This document shows, piece by piece, positions 32,590-44,136 of a DNA stretch of 64,000 bases. The notes under the pieces are model-generated. The model saw only the letters and a program-made list of their open reading frames with translations. It was not told where the DNA came from and searched no databases. A program made the translations under genes and the position numbers. Origin of the DNA: Cylicocyclus nassatus (taxonomy: Eukaryota > Nematoda > Chromadorea > Rhabditida > Strongylidae); assembly GCA_958299035.1 (NCBI GenBank), contig CATQJL010000001.1, positions 50,408,461 through 50,472,460 on the forward strand, written 5' to 3'. Numbering within the stretch: the stretch's first letter is position 1; each line of letters starts with the position of its first letter.

Positions 32590-32824
32590 CTGATGTTCGG
32601 TAAACAATGACGCTATATTAGTCATCGTGAGATAGAAACAGGTTTTCGCTAAGCAATCTGTTAACATTCAACCGTCGCAGTGTCGATTACACCTTGGTTC
32701 TTTCTTCTCATGAAAAGACCACTTCCAGTCTTCTAACAGCATTTAACTTCTCACACAAAATTTATGACAGTCATTACTATGTTCTGTATGTAAAGAAAGT
32801 TTGAATTCAGTTCCTCTTCTCAAC
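32590..32824 (+). promoter_or_regulatory. Duplicated upstream region of secreted gene 1
   Basis: This region shares order and wording with 43205-43454 upstream of the paralogue: ttcggtaaac, agtcat, gaggtaga/gagatagaa, ggttttcgc, ttaacat, ttcttct(c/t)atgaaaa/gtgaaaa and taacttctcac. The duplication thus carried promoter sequence as well as exons. No TATA box was identified with confidence. Confidence 0.5.
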
Positions 32825-33407
32825 ATGCGATTGCTTATCCTATATTGCTTCGTTGCTGTCATAGAAGCCGGATTTTTCGATTTTCTCACCGGTGGAAATC
32901 ATGAACAAGTGAGTTCGTATACCTTCTAGAACCCCAGACTTCAGGCACTGCTCACAACATCGCTGACGTGACCATTTGATGAACAGACCCTGACTTAGCA
33001 TTGATCAATTTGGCTACTTTGGGCCTTTATTAGTCAATCATCTCTAGCACTAAAAAGAGCGTCTGGATTTTTTTGCGCGCTTTAGAGGCTTTTACAAGAG
33101 GCTGACGTATATGAGAAAGTGTTTCTTTTTTTGTTATCATCATTTCTGAACAAATGCCAGCTGTTGATTTCAGTGAAATTGAAAAGTTAGTCAAGAATAG
33201 AGTAAAATAAAGCAAGACAGGATATCATTTATGCAATATTTCCAGGTTCACGAGATCAGCCCAGATCCCGGCGAGATTGGCGGAGCACGCAAAAATCCAA
33301 ATCTAGGAGATGAAATACACATTCCGCGCGGAGGTTCAGAAAATCCAAATGCTGGAGCTGAGATTCATATTCCCAGCAACCGCGTCCCGGTAAATAGAAA
33401 TAATTGA
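32825..33407 (+). CDS. Small secreted protein, two exons (paralogue 1)
   Basis: I do not recognise the family. Exon 1 (32825-32908) encodes a signal peptide, MRLLILYCFVAVIEAG, with likely cleavage after EA, then FFDFLTGGNHEQ. The intron runs gtgagt (32909) to ttccag (33245), phase 0. Exon 2 (33246-33407) encodes 53 residues ending VPVNRNN. The mature chain carries ISPDPG and an internal repeat: NPNLGDEIHIP, then NPNAGAEIHIP. The total is 81 residues with no cysteine after the signal. The start is fixed by the signal peptide and by the matching start in the paralogue at 43455. A gtaaat donor-like site follows CCG at 33389, so exon 2 could instead splice onward toward the hemopexin-like exons at 36170. 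The phases do not join directly, so an unseen exon would be needed. Confidence 0.65.
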
Positions 33408-34232
33408 TTTTTGCAATGGAATGATCTTGATGCACTCTAGGAATACATTGATTTTATCATTATTTATTTTTTCAATCGAACTCTTCTTGTTGATATCATG
33501 CATGTCTGTGATCGTCTTTGTTATTAGTTCAATTGTCAAAATATTCGTCGCATATTTATGCCTATTACATCAAAGCAATGCAGATAAGCGTAAACCTTTA
33601 TTAAAGAAGCTGTCTTTCGAACTTCTAGATTTAAGAAAAAAATTGATCAGAAATAAATTCTAGCGTCCATAAGCGCTCATTCTTATACTTTTCAACACTC
33701 GTAGATGGAAGCGGCGTGTCTGTCGAGATGTTTGTAAACTGTCCTAAATTATGTCGGCAACTAAATTTTGTAGTCATTTATTCTCACTTTACTTCTCTAC
33801 ATACTTACATGTTGATTCCGCTTTTGTGGCCTGCAAAATGATGGCAAGTTGCCAAGAAATAAAACATCGCCTCGCTTTCGAGTTAGTATTCATGATCATG
33901 AACCCTCTTTTTTTCACGACATCTACGTTACGCTCAATATTAGCAAATACAAATGTGAGAAAAGGAAATTCTTTGTAAAAAGTCGGTCATTTTTCTCCAT
34001 TTACTTTGACAACATCAAAGCAACATCACTGCGAAGAACAAACAATCAAGCGCAGCATTCCTTTATTTTCGTGTTTTGTGTATTGAACCAGTATCGTAAA
34101 CCGAGTGATATATTGTCAACATGGGATCCTCTATAGAATTTGCTTGAATGCTTTTCCTAAATTTTTTGAGGAGAACAGACTAATTCTGTACAATTACTCA
34201 ATTACTCCCCGCTTCACGTGGAATTTGTGCTT
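33408..34232. other. Intergenic or intron, no exon recognised
   Basis: ORFs at 33421-33663 and 33751-34136 have hydrophobic stretches but nothing that ties them to neighbours. This could be an intron if the secreted gene continues. Confidence 0.35.
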
Positions 34233-34664
34233 ACAAAGGAATGGTCAGAGATCGAAGTGGCCAATTCAGACCAGCTGCATACATTTAGATGCAGCATACA
34301 ACGCTGACTTCGGATCTATATTCCATATATGCTTAGCGCCTATGTAGGCAACTTATGAGCCGTTTGAGGCCGTTGTTATGCTAAGAAATTGTGCATGGAA
34401 AGCGCAAATTTCACTACAGAGCCATGTTCGGCTTAATGCTGGGCCAGTATGCAGCTAGGTCACTTTATATTTTCAAAGCCTAAAATTGATCTGAAAGTAC
34501 ACTGCTCTTGCACCCTTTATGCAAGATTTTTCGCAATAAAACTGCTCATAATTTCGTCCACGAAAGCGATAAGCAGATATGGAATATAGATTTGAAATCA
34601 GAATGCTGCACGGAGTGGAGGCAGCTGCTTGGATTGGCCTTTTCAACTTCTGACCATTTCCTTG
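34233..34664. mobile_element. Long-inverted-repeat MITE, about 430 bp
   Basis: About 110 bp at each end are inverted copies. The left arm reads aaggaatggtcagagatcga, agtggcc, and later ctatattccatat(a)tgctta. The right arm is the complement, ending near 34664 (tctgaccatttccttg). The end carries the GATCGAAGTGGCC form of the family motif. Confidence 0.75.
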
Positions 34665-35243
34665 TTAGATTGATAGCAGGAATTTAGCTTTAAACTACGA
34701 CACGTCTGCTACAAGCATCCCAAAAAATCAGTGATGTGAGAAGAATGCTAATGATAAATATAATCTGAAGCGAGAAGACTGTTCAAAGCAAACAATTGTA
34801 AATAAGCAACTGCGAAGCCTGTCCCTGTCACGCTATCTGATTTCTTTATAGATTAGAACAAGAAATTTTAGAATTAGGGAAACCCAACTAAGCATAAAAT
34901 TATAATTAGGCGAAATGCGTCAAGGGAATCAAAAATATAGGTGATAACGGTAGAGAGATTTCAGCAAGAAAAACCTCAGTCTTTCATACAGTATTCATAC
35001 AAAGTCTACCTTAGATTGAAAGGAAACCGAACAAGCTTTTAGAATGATTCAAATCGTTTTAGAAGGCAAAAATCAAAACTATATATGAATGGACGAATCA
35101 ATATGTAAATATGAGAGCTCGCAGCTTCCGTCTCTAATGCACGATGAGCATATCAGCTCATTATGTAATTTCTCGCAAGTCCGCAATCAATAGAATTTGT
35201 TCGAAGGCAGCTCTGTTTTTGGTCATTATGACTATCATGAAAC
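34665..35243. other. No gene seen
   Basis: AT-rich, without recognised repeats or ORFs. Confidence 0.35.
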
Positions 35244-35622
35244 CAGTGGCGTACCCAGGATTTCGGCTCGGGGGGGGGGGGGCGCGACAAAAATTTTTTT
35301 CTAAAGAAGGTGCGTGGCGTTAGCCACGCACTCCGAAAAAATTTCTGGGGTGCTTCTCAAAACTTTTGCGGGTCCCCGACCCCTAAAATCTGGAAAAAGG
35401 GGGCGTGGCGTTAGCCACGCCTCCGAAAAAAAATTATTTACAAGGCTAATTTGATTTTTTAAAAATTTTTAAAAATTATTTTAATCATTTACAAAAATAA
35501 ACAAGTCACTTGCACATTTTTACAACCCATATAAGTAACTTTCAAAAATTTCGCGACCCATTCTCGGGGGGGGGGCGCGCGCCCCCCCCCCCCCCCGCCT
35601 CCCCCCCCTCGGTACGCCACTG
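35244..35622. mobile_element. hAT-type non-autonomous element with 8-bp target duplication
   Basis: The ends CAGTGGCGTACC and GGTACGCCACTG are exact inverted repeats. CATGAAAC flanks both sides (35236-35243 and 35623-35630), an 8-bp duplication as expected for hAT. Inside are two copies of gtggcgttagccacgc and long G and C runs. No transposase is encoded. The clean duplication suggests a fairly recent insertion. Confidence 0.9.
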
Positions 35623-35630
35623 CATGAAAC

Positions 35631-36169
35631 CTTTGAATGTAATCAAAGTAGGTGGTTCAGACCCAGACAAAATTCTAACAATGTTCTACAGTTTGAAAAT
35701 TTTAGCTGCAGCCCATTCCTCCCACAACAACACATACGCCATTTTCGACAACTTTTGAACCGACCACAACATTGAGAAGGTACTTTTTTATTGGGATGTA
35801 TATGCTTTTTTTAAACGATGGGATGATCAGGACGCATTGCAATTGTTACACTCCGATGGACACGAATGATGGCAAATGTCTTTTCCATCAAGTGGAATAA
35901 ATAAAATGAACAGATTTTCGCCACTGTGACATATGAATCAACAAACCATTCTTTGAGTGCATCGGATCAAATTTATTGATGCGAAAGGCGCATAGTGACT
36001 AAAATGTAGCGAGAAAACTTTCTATTTGATTTTTATTTCGTTTTGTCAAGGAATTAAGACAGTTTCTAATTCTCATTCACTACCTATATTGGGGTAGTCA
36101 GACTAACAAACATAGTATATTTTCGGCGTAACACATCACTTCGATTTTCACAGTCTTCTCTTTTTGTAG
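35631..36169. other. Upstream of the hemopexin-like exons, no exon assigned
   Basis: An earlier exon must exist, because the first visible exon at 36170 begins mid-codon. None could be chosen with confidence in this stretch. Confidence 0.35.
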
Positions 36170-37144
36170 GTTTCTGCCATCGCCAAACGATTTCAATCCC
36201 ACTGGAAAAGACTGTCCCTCTCGCGCAGATGCATTTTGCTCAGGTATAGTTTACCCTTCCAAACGAATATGAAAACACCCAGTCATGTTCTTCCCACATG
36301 CCATGTACAAAGGGATTTTTTGCGCAGCACCAATTTAAGAATATTTCTTGATGTTTTTTCAGGCTCAAAGTACTCGTATCTTTTCTATGGCAACAAAGTA
36401 TACTCTATACTAGATGATAGGGTAGTTTCGTCGAATAGAATTGATGAACTGTTCCCATCAGGCCCTAATTCAGTGAATGCCGCTGTATATGACGTGGAAA
36501 ACGAAATCGTTGTCTTATTGCATGAACGATCAGTAAGTCACGATATCTCTTATATTTTTCCATTGTACTTCATGTGCAGGTCTATGGTTACAAAGAGTTT
36601 GGAGCAAACACGATGAGACTAGATTCTTCCTACCCTAAGGTGAGCAGTACATGACTCATACATTTTGAAAACTGATCACGCGAGAATCGATTGCAAAAAT
36701 GTTATGACAATAAAATATTGAACACAAATACATTTAGGAACTACCTTCTGCAGTTTTTACTCCAAACGGGGCAATGAGATGGCATGACAAACGACAAATG
36801 CTTTTGTCGGTAATAATACGAATGTATGAGCCCTTGAGAATTTAAAGCATCAATCAGCTTTTTTAAGAATGGTGGAAAGTTTGCCTTGTATGACGAAAAC
36901 TGGAACAAATCGCTAATGACAGGGAGGATCAATGACTATTTCAAAGTAAGTAACTAAAGTACTTGTTAGCACTCAACGGAAAATCTATTTGCAGGGACTA
37001 CCTGACAATGTCCGAGGGGTTTCGAGGTGGGAGGACGGTCAAGCAAAGGTTTACACAAAAAATCTAGTTTTCACTTACAATGTTGCTAGCACTGGAGTGA
37101 CAGGAGATGGAATTCCTATTGCAGCATTCTTCAAGTGTCAATAA
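36170..37144 (+). CDS. Hemopexin-like beta-propeller protein, C-terminal six exons
   Basis: Exons: 36170-36243, 36363-36532, 36580-36639, 36738-36809, 36868-36945 and 36995-37144. All introns are GT-AG and under 130 nt. The first intron is phase 1 and the rest phase 0, and the frame is open throughout for about 200 residues. The chain has the outline of a four-bladed hemopexin domain. An early cysteine (GKDCPSRADAFC) and a last one (AFFKCQ at the end) would give the usual closing disulfide. Between them are blade-like units YSYLFYGNKVYSI, IDELFPSGPNSVNAAVYD, KFALYDENW, YFKGLPDNVRGVSRWEDG and KNLVFTYNV. In matrix metalloproteinases such domains bind substrates or partners; no metalloprotease motif (HExxH) is visible nearby. 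The N-terminus is missing from this model. It may be the secreted signal exon at 32825 plus an unseen linker exon, or a separate gene. Confidence 0.7.
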
Positions 37145-37145
37145 A
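37140..37145 (+). terminator. Polyadenylation signal overlapping the stop codon
   Basis: AATAAA spans the last codon and the TAA stop of the hemopexin-like gene (CAATAAATA). Nematode 3' UTRs can be very short, and a MITE begins only 55 bp downstream, so the 3' UTR is probably minimal. Confidence 0.5.
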
Positions 37146-37199
37146 TATAATAGCCGTTGACTTGCATTGACCTATGGCCATTCCAAGAAAAGTTCACCA

Positions 37200-38744
37200 G
37201 GGGCGGTATGTATCAATCGCCCGTCCGGGTAATGGTTTCCATTCAGGTAGTCTCCGCCTCAGAGCTGATGTGTGGGGATCTGTGTTTCTCCTTGTTTCAT
37301 CTTTTGAAAGCACTACTACCCTGGTATTCTAGCTTGATAAACAGCAGCACTTTGCTGTATAAGCTGAGATTTTTGGTATTTTGTATGGACGGGATCCTCA
37401 AGGAATCACGGCTCATTTTGAAGCCATTTATCTTTGCAAAAACTAAATGAAAACCTTGTAAAGTAATGCTTCGATCTACTATGACAATGCTGAGCATTTT
37501 TGTGGGAGTGGTAAGTGAGAACACAAGTTGAAGAATCTCCGATGAACCTCCGCTCGCGAGTTTATCGAGAAACTCAAAACTTCCATATTTCATCCGTGCT
37601 ACGGAAAACATGCTCAGCACTGTCATAATAAACCTTCAGCACTTGAACGTTTTTATTGAGCTTTTGCAAAGATATTAGGTCGTAAAGAAAGTTCACGGGC
37701 ACTTGCAAAAATCTTTTCCAGATCGCTGTAGTTTCAGGCAGATTGATTCTTCTTTGGAGCTACAAAGTTCATTGCAAAGACAGTTCTGTCCATAACATAT
37801 ATTTGTCTTGCTGACTTTTCAGCGCCTCATCGCGGTTCACCAGCCGCAGAAAGAAAAATGTTCTCGCGAAAAGTGGCCTATTGGTGCAGAAGCCGGAGAG
37901 CTCAAATGCTGTGGTTATATAGAATCTGCTGGGGCTATTATGGAGACTATTCAAGCCCTTGAGAGACTGCATGCAAAAAAAGTTTTTACAGAATTCAAAA
38001 ATCATTTACTTTTTGCCCCTACAATTGCACCATTTTTCGAGTAAGTGGCTTTTAAGTTTCCTTCTGCATAGGGTAGACCAGATTGTTGCGAACATTGTTA
38101 ATAATGCCTAACACAGCTTTTGTACCTATCATCCAGGCATGGTTTCCCGCAGAAACGACGCCAGCTGCGAAAAGAGTTGCAGGCAGAGGCAAGTCAGACA
38201 GCTTGAAATTTCTGAGCGCAAATCGCAAAACTCGAGTGCAGCTGCAGGTCAGAAGATAACAGGCTCCTCAATCAGATCACCCATGATTTACGAATTTCTT
38301 TGAATTACACAAAAAAATGGTAGTAGGAAGAAAAATTGTGAAATTTTTCTGGTTGGAAAGGGTTTCTTTTTGATGTGCAGATCAAACACGTTTTGGCAGC
38401 GATAAAAATCAGAAGCCGTGTTGAAAGTTTAGGTTTCTCTCTAGTGAACAGTATAAAAAACTTGGTGTCAAAGTCCGACCGAGGGCCGAAAAAATGCGTT
38501 TGAAAATAATATTTCCAAAAGTGCCCTGGAACTTTATTCACAACCTAATAAATGACTTTGAAAATGAGCCGTGATCCCCCGAGGATCCCATTCGGGATTA
38601 TGAAATATATCGGAAATTCAATACAACAAAGTCCTGATATTCATTAAGCTAAAATATTAGGGTATCCGCAGAGCACCAAGCTAAGAAGCGGATACTGCCT
38701 GAGCGGGACTCTTACCCGGACGGGCGATTGATACATACCGCCCC
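37200..38744. mobile_element. Element with 33-bp exact inverted ends, host of a nested MITE
   Basis: GGGGCGGTATGTATCAATCG and the following CCCGTCCGGGTAA at 37200 are matched exactly in inverse at 38712-38744. Similarity continues more weakly for about 40 bp (agtctccgcctc against agtatccgcttc). Length without the nested insert is about 670 bp. It begins 55 bp after the hemopexin-like stop codon. Confidence 0.75.
37675..38548. mobile_element. Mariner-type MITE nested inside the 37.2-kb element
   Basis: It starts TTAGGTCGTAAAGAAAGTTC after TA and ends with the complement of TTAGGTTGTGAATAAAGTTC before TA (38549-38550). The inverted ends continue with cacgggcacttgcaaa/ccagggcacttttgga. Its position inside the older element gives the order of insertion. 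Confidence 0.8.
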
Positions 38745-41700
38745 AGAGCTTCTACCCAAAATTTCGCTATAGTTTTATGTCTTAGAATCAAACATTTTCA
38801 AAAAATTTCCGCTTCACTTTTATTTGAATTCAGACATTCCATTTGTCATTTAAATATCAAAACCCATCGAGATGCTAATCAACATAACTTTCCCAAAGTA
38901 AACTTGAGAACAAATAAATCTACTGTAATGAATGAGTTTCACTGCTTACTTAACATTAGCACTTAGATTATCTGTTTTCGTGGCTCTTTATACAGATGGA
39001 TGCTTGCGTCTATTTCTATGCGAATGTTTTTTCGAAATTTGATCTGGAGCATGACGTCCATCTAGAAGACATATGCAAAAACATGAGGGTGACTGCATTA
39101 ATAAAATCATCGATGCCTAACATGCTCGAATGATCAAATTGAGGGCAATAGAGCTCTGAGTTCTAAAAACACCTTACATCCCCGAGATGAGCTCTTGACG
39201 TAGTACAATAGCGAGGACCTAAGTAAATTATTGCCCGAGTCACGCTCCAAAAGGAGTAAGATGAAGAATAAAAATCGCTCTAGATTATGAATGCTGCTGG
39301 GATGGCCGCGATCATCGTATGGTTCAGAGCTAATGGGCCCTAAACTAAATTCAGTACTAACAGGAAATCGCCTTTCATTGCGAAAAGCACATTTTCCACG
39401 TGAGTATGCTGGGGTTCAGTTTCGGGCTGGCTCATTACTTTTGAACCATTGGTGGCTGATTTAACCTCAGTGCCATCCACATATTAGAATGACTTTTTCG
39501 CTTTGATACACACATTTTGCAGCGGAGCTTGGGCAGTTGGGCATTCGAATATCATCGATCTCAGATGGAAGACGCTGACTCCAAGCAGCTGCACGCGACA
39601 CATTAGATCAGCTCAACTTCCCATTGCCTGTATGATGTACTGCTTTGAGAAAGAGATTCAAAGAAGTTTGAGACAAAGTGAAGAGTTCTCATCACAAATG
39701 CCATTGTTGAATCATTTTCTCAACTGTGATATCAGCGAATGTGTGAGAATATCAATTTTGCCCACAAAATCAAAAATTGCACTAACTCTATTGTAATCTG
39801 CCTTCTTTGTGAAACACATCGGGTTTTGCTGAATGATGAGGAAACTTGTAAATAAAACATAAGACAAAAGAGGCGTAAAGTAAAGCCCTATTTTTTCATA
39901 CTTTATTGGCAAAGTAAGTCCTCGAACTAAGTGTGATGCTCATTCGCATGTACCCAAAGTCATTGCTATATTCCATATAGTATAATATTATAGAAGAATA
40001 CGATAGAGTCTTATCAATGAGAAAAAGATCACGCTTTGAGAGCATACTTCCCCTCCTAAAAGTTCAGGCAAATGAATGGGATAAAATCTAAGATTCAGAT
40101 AGCACTGTTGTGCCGCCATCACGATTACTGGTAAGAGCAGCAAAGTATACAGTTCGAGCTCAAATGTGGGAGAAACAGTATGCGATACCGACTCAGATGT
40201 TGTTGCAATTTATTAGGTTGGCCCGAAAGTTTGTTTGCACCATTTTCAAAAATTCATACTTTTTTCAACCTATTTGCGGGTTTTCACTTTTATCTGAAGG
40301 ATCAAGTCATTCTCTTCATAGTGGTATTAAGCATACACTGCATAAACAGAAGCCGTAGAAGAAAATCACTCAAATTTTGAATTCTATGTGTGGGTCACAA
40401 AATCTGAAACTTGCAGTAAAAATCGGATAGTCTGCTTTATAGGTTCTACTACCAGCTCTTTCTAACCGTACAAGGTTTGTGCTAATTGAGCGTCTCTATG
40501 AAGAGTTATGATTACTGCATCTATGTTCTAAAATCTTGAGAAAAGAAAAGGTATAATAGTCCTTCTTTACATTTGTGCAGGGCCTTATTATCATTTCCAT
40601 GGGTGGGAATGCAGAATGGCATAGATTAACAATATTTCGTTCGCATGGTGTTTCATAACGAAGAAAATCTGAACTCGGTATCAAGCTTTTTTTACCAAGC
40701 ACCAAAAAATCGACAATATCATGACGTAATCGTATCCTACAGAAGAATTTGATGTTTTGCAGTAACCCTCAGGTTGTATTTTCCGAAGACTCCACAAGTT
40801 GAAGGCTCTCACCATTAATTTTTCTTGATCTTGTTTCAATTCACCTTTTAGGCAAGCCATATATACGAATATTCAATCGCTCTGAACTAGCAAATGTGAG
40901 AGGAGATGTCCCATGATGGAGTAATCCACGCTTTTGAAAACAAAGAAATGTCATAAAATTGTAGCCACTCAATCATGTCAATCAACGTGTATCGATATTT
41001 GTCGGCATTTGGAAAATTTTCGGATGAACATCGAACAATTGATTTTCGTCAAACTCGAACGAACGAATAATTGACATCGATTTCTTTCCTGCAATTAAAA
41101 TGTGCGAATACTGGCACACCTCAAGATTTGAGTTTTTTGATGGTTGATAATATAACTTGATCGATTTTAGTGATCGAATAACGTCCCATCCAGTATTCGG
41201 ATATTCATGTTTCGACTCCATTACTCATATTATTCAAAATCGGAATTTTCGGTGTGTCAACTATACTTTAGAGAAATTGGACAGTATCTTTGAAATCTGT
41301 ATCAGTAGTGCGATGCCGCAAAAATCTTGAGCACAAAGAGCTGTTTCCACCTTTGTGTAGGTAGCAATAGCCTTCTTTTTCTGTGAAGCGATAGTATACT
41401 TTTAGTGCACAAAAACCATGTTTAGTCTATAAACTGCGCAAATGACAAAACGAATAGATAGAAGCAACTGCTATACCTGAAGCTCAACAGAAGCTGGCTT
41501 ACTATTGGTGCTTGTTAGAAGATCTATTGAAAGCTCAGGTTGAACACTCCTGCTATACAGTGATACCTAAAAGCTAACTAACATTGTTTTCGCTAAGCAT
41601 CTTTAAACTGTGGAAAAACTAACTCTTAAAAGTGCAGTGCTACGCTCTTTTATTGTCCTCAATTAGCCATCACTCGTAAAGCATAAAGCACTTGACCGTG

Positions 41701-43204
41701 AGTTAAAATGATAATGAGCACTATTTGCTTTTTGTTTCTTCTCATGGTGCCCCCTCCCCCGCCTCCCTCATGAGGCACTCATATGAATGAAATTGCTGTG
41801 TTCATTTATGGTTTTTGTTTTCAATTATGAACATCTGATTGCAATGCACAACCATTCATTTCCTAATACTAACAACAAGACTTACATACTCAGCTATTTG
41901 GCTCAAAGCGCCTGTGTCGTAGAATTTCTAAATAATCTACAACCTGTACATTAGTCATGTATGTTTTATTCCATTCTAAAAGTGTGTGTTGACAAACTTC
42001 AAGTTCACTGACCAGTTCAGCGCCAGGTCACTCCTTCAGAGAACTCCAACTGTATGTACTTGGCGGCGTCCACTTTCATGTAGGCAATTCTTCACACTGA
42101 GTGATACCGTTGTTTGCCAGAAATGAGCAATCAGGTTATTTACGGCAAAAACAATGGCATAAAAGCGCATGAATACTCAGTTCTGGTGTTAGTTCAATTA
42201 TCACTATTATCGTCAGCGGCTGTTCCGCACTTATTCACTGTTGATAGCCAGCGGTGTTCCGCTACTATCTAATCTTTCAACAAGGCTTAGACAACATTCT
42301 GTAGAGCTGGATCCAACTTAGATTTACACTTTGAGCAAGACACTGACCACTCTTCATTACTGTAGGATTACGGTGTGAACTTCCGGCTACGTCATCACTG
42401 TAAAAAGCTCAGTTTCAACTTTTTTCCAAAGAATTTGGAAGTTTGTATGATAAGGTTTTCATGGACGCTGAGTTTGATAGTCCAGTTTTGCAAGATTGCA
42501 AAGTTTTCTTAACGGTGTAGACAAACTTTCCAGGAACAAATAACGGCTGCCACTGCTTATCTAGCATAACTTTTTGAAGAAGCATTATGATGAGATGCAA
42601 AACTCATGTCTGGAATCAGCAATTTTAATCGCTTTAGTAATGAGAATCAGTTTGCTTTATCTCCTTTCTGAAGCAAAAAAAGGCCCTTCAAGGCTCAAAA
42701 CCTTCTTCGCAGTTGTTACCGTGATTCTAGACTAATGAAGAGAGGATATGTGATTCGCTCTATACTCTGTATCTATACTGTGAATCTAAGTTGAAGCCAG
42801 CTCTCAAACAGTAGGATTTTTTGGGACACTCTGTATAGCTTAGTACCAGTCTGATTCATCCAAAGCCGCCTGTGCAACCACGCTATCATGAGTTTGGTGA
42901 TGTTCTTTTCATTTGATCCCTAGTAGAGGTAGCCTCCTGTGCGTTACTGCGCTAGCCCGCCTAAATATCATATTCACTTGATCGATCAAGCCTACACTAA
43001 CATAAAGAACACAACATAACTCCTTTGACTATTCCCATATGCATTAGCGCCTAAATTTTTGCGTTCGATCAATTCTTCTTCAAGCTGTTGCTGCCTGTTC
43101 TCTACGTGTCTTACAATTCGCACAGCCTCAACATTTCGCTGATTGTGAAGAATTCCTTTTGCAAGCACAGCATCGCTCTATGAAAAATCAGGCGAAAGCC
43201 AAGA
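38745..43204. other. Intergenic with repeat fragments, no gene supported
   Basis: A mariner-like end (TTAGGTTGGCCCGAAAGTTT at 40210) and a solo arm of the 4598-5238 MITE (about 40360-40515) are present. An acceptor-like tatacag at 38996 precedes a 45-codon frame starting MDACVYFYANVFSK, and a 97-codon ORF lies at 39503-39796. Neither could be tied into a gene. Confidence 0.4.
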
Positions 43205-43454
43205 CAACCTTCTCGCTGACTTTCGGTAAACGGTGAAGTTAATAGTCATTTTGAGGTAGAACTGGTTTTCGCAGAGCAATTTTTAACATCTTTGTGCCGC
43301 AATGTAAATCATACCAAGGGCTGTTCTTCTTGTGAAAACTCAATGATTTGTGTGTCTTGTGACACTTTTCCTAACTTCTCACCTGCAAACATGTTCAAAT
43401 CAAGGGACTGGCACTGTTACAAAACTGTCGCGATATTCAGATTCTTACACTCAC
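43205..43454 (+). promoter_or_regulatory. Duplicated upstream region of secreted gene 2
   Basis: Matches 32590-32824 in order and wording, with small insertions. It marks the left reach of the segmental duplication that produced the paralogous pair. Confidence 0.5.
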
Positions 43455-44136
43455 ATGCGATTGATTCTCGTAATTTGTTTTGCTGCAGCTGTAGAAGCCG
43501 GAGTAGGTGATTACCTTGCCGAAGTAGGTAATTTCTTTCGCAAGCTATTTGGTGGAAACAAGATGGAGGATGGAAACAAAGAAAAAGTAAGCTCTGGAGT
43601 TTTTTTTCGGATCTCATACTCCATGAATTTCAAAAGCCATTTCGTTGCGTCGTTTCTCATTTTTTATGGCATCCGTAAAGTTCGTGGAGTTTTGCACAAT
43701 GAATTTCTTGTGCTAAAACGTTTCAGAGAATCAAAGGAATCTTTTCTATATAGTGATGTTGTTACGCAAAACTTTAACAGAGCGTAAAGAAGACGGAAGT
43801 TGGTAAATATAAGAGCATTTAAAAAAGTGTTAGTGATTTAGGAAATAAAGAAGTGGTTAGAGAAGTGAATTGACCAAAAGAAAAATCAAACCCATTAGGC
43901 GCAGTCACACGAACGTCATTTTCTCAAGCAACTGACTTTGTTGAAATGTGCATTAGTATTTTCAGCTTCCTGTGATCAGTCCAGATCCGGGCCAGCTTAC
44001 CGAATTGCATGTTAATCCAAATCTAGGAGATGAAATCAAGATTCCGCGCGCAGGTTCCAAGAATCCCAGTGAAGGAGCAGAGATTTATATTCCAAGCAAT
44101 CGTGTTCCGGTCAAAGATGATCGAATTATGCAGTAA
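43455..44136 (+). CDS. Small secreted protein, two exons (paralogue 2)
   Basis: Exon 1 (43455-43586) encodes signal peptide MRLILVICFAAAVEAG and a longer linker (VGDYLAEVGNFFRKLFGG, then NKMEDGNKEK). The intron runs gtaagc (43587) to ttttcag (43965), phase 0 as in paralogue 1. Exon 2 (43966-44136) encodes 56 residues: ISPDPGQ, NPNLGDEIKIPRAGS, NPSEGAEIYIPSNRVPV, then KDDRIMQ and a TAA stop. The total is 100 residues. Most of exon 2 is conserved with 32825-33407, with charged substitutions and a different tail. The paralogue's gtaaat site is ggtcaa here, which argues that the stop in exon 2 is the real end. Conservation of the frame, start and splice sites supports a functional gene. Secretion suggests an excreted or surface product; function is unknown. 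Confidence 0.7.

Noticed and set aside
39503..39796. 97-codon ORF starting MIHTFCSG
   Set aside because: No upstream exon or signal peptide could be linked, and no domain is seen.
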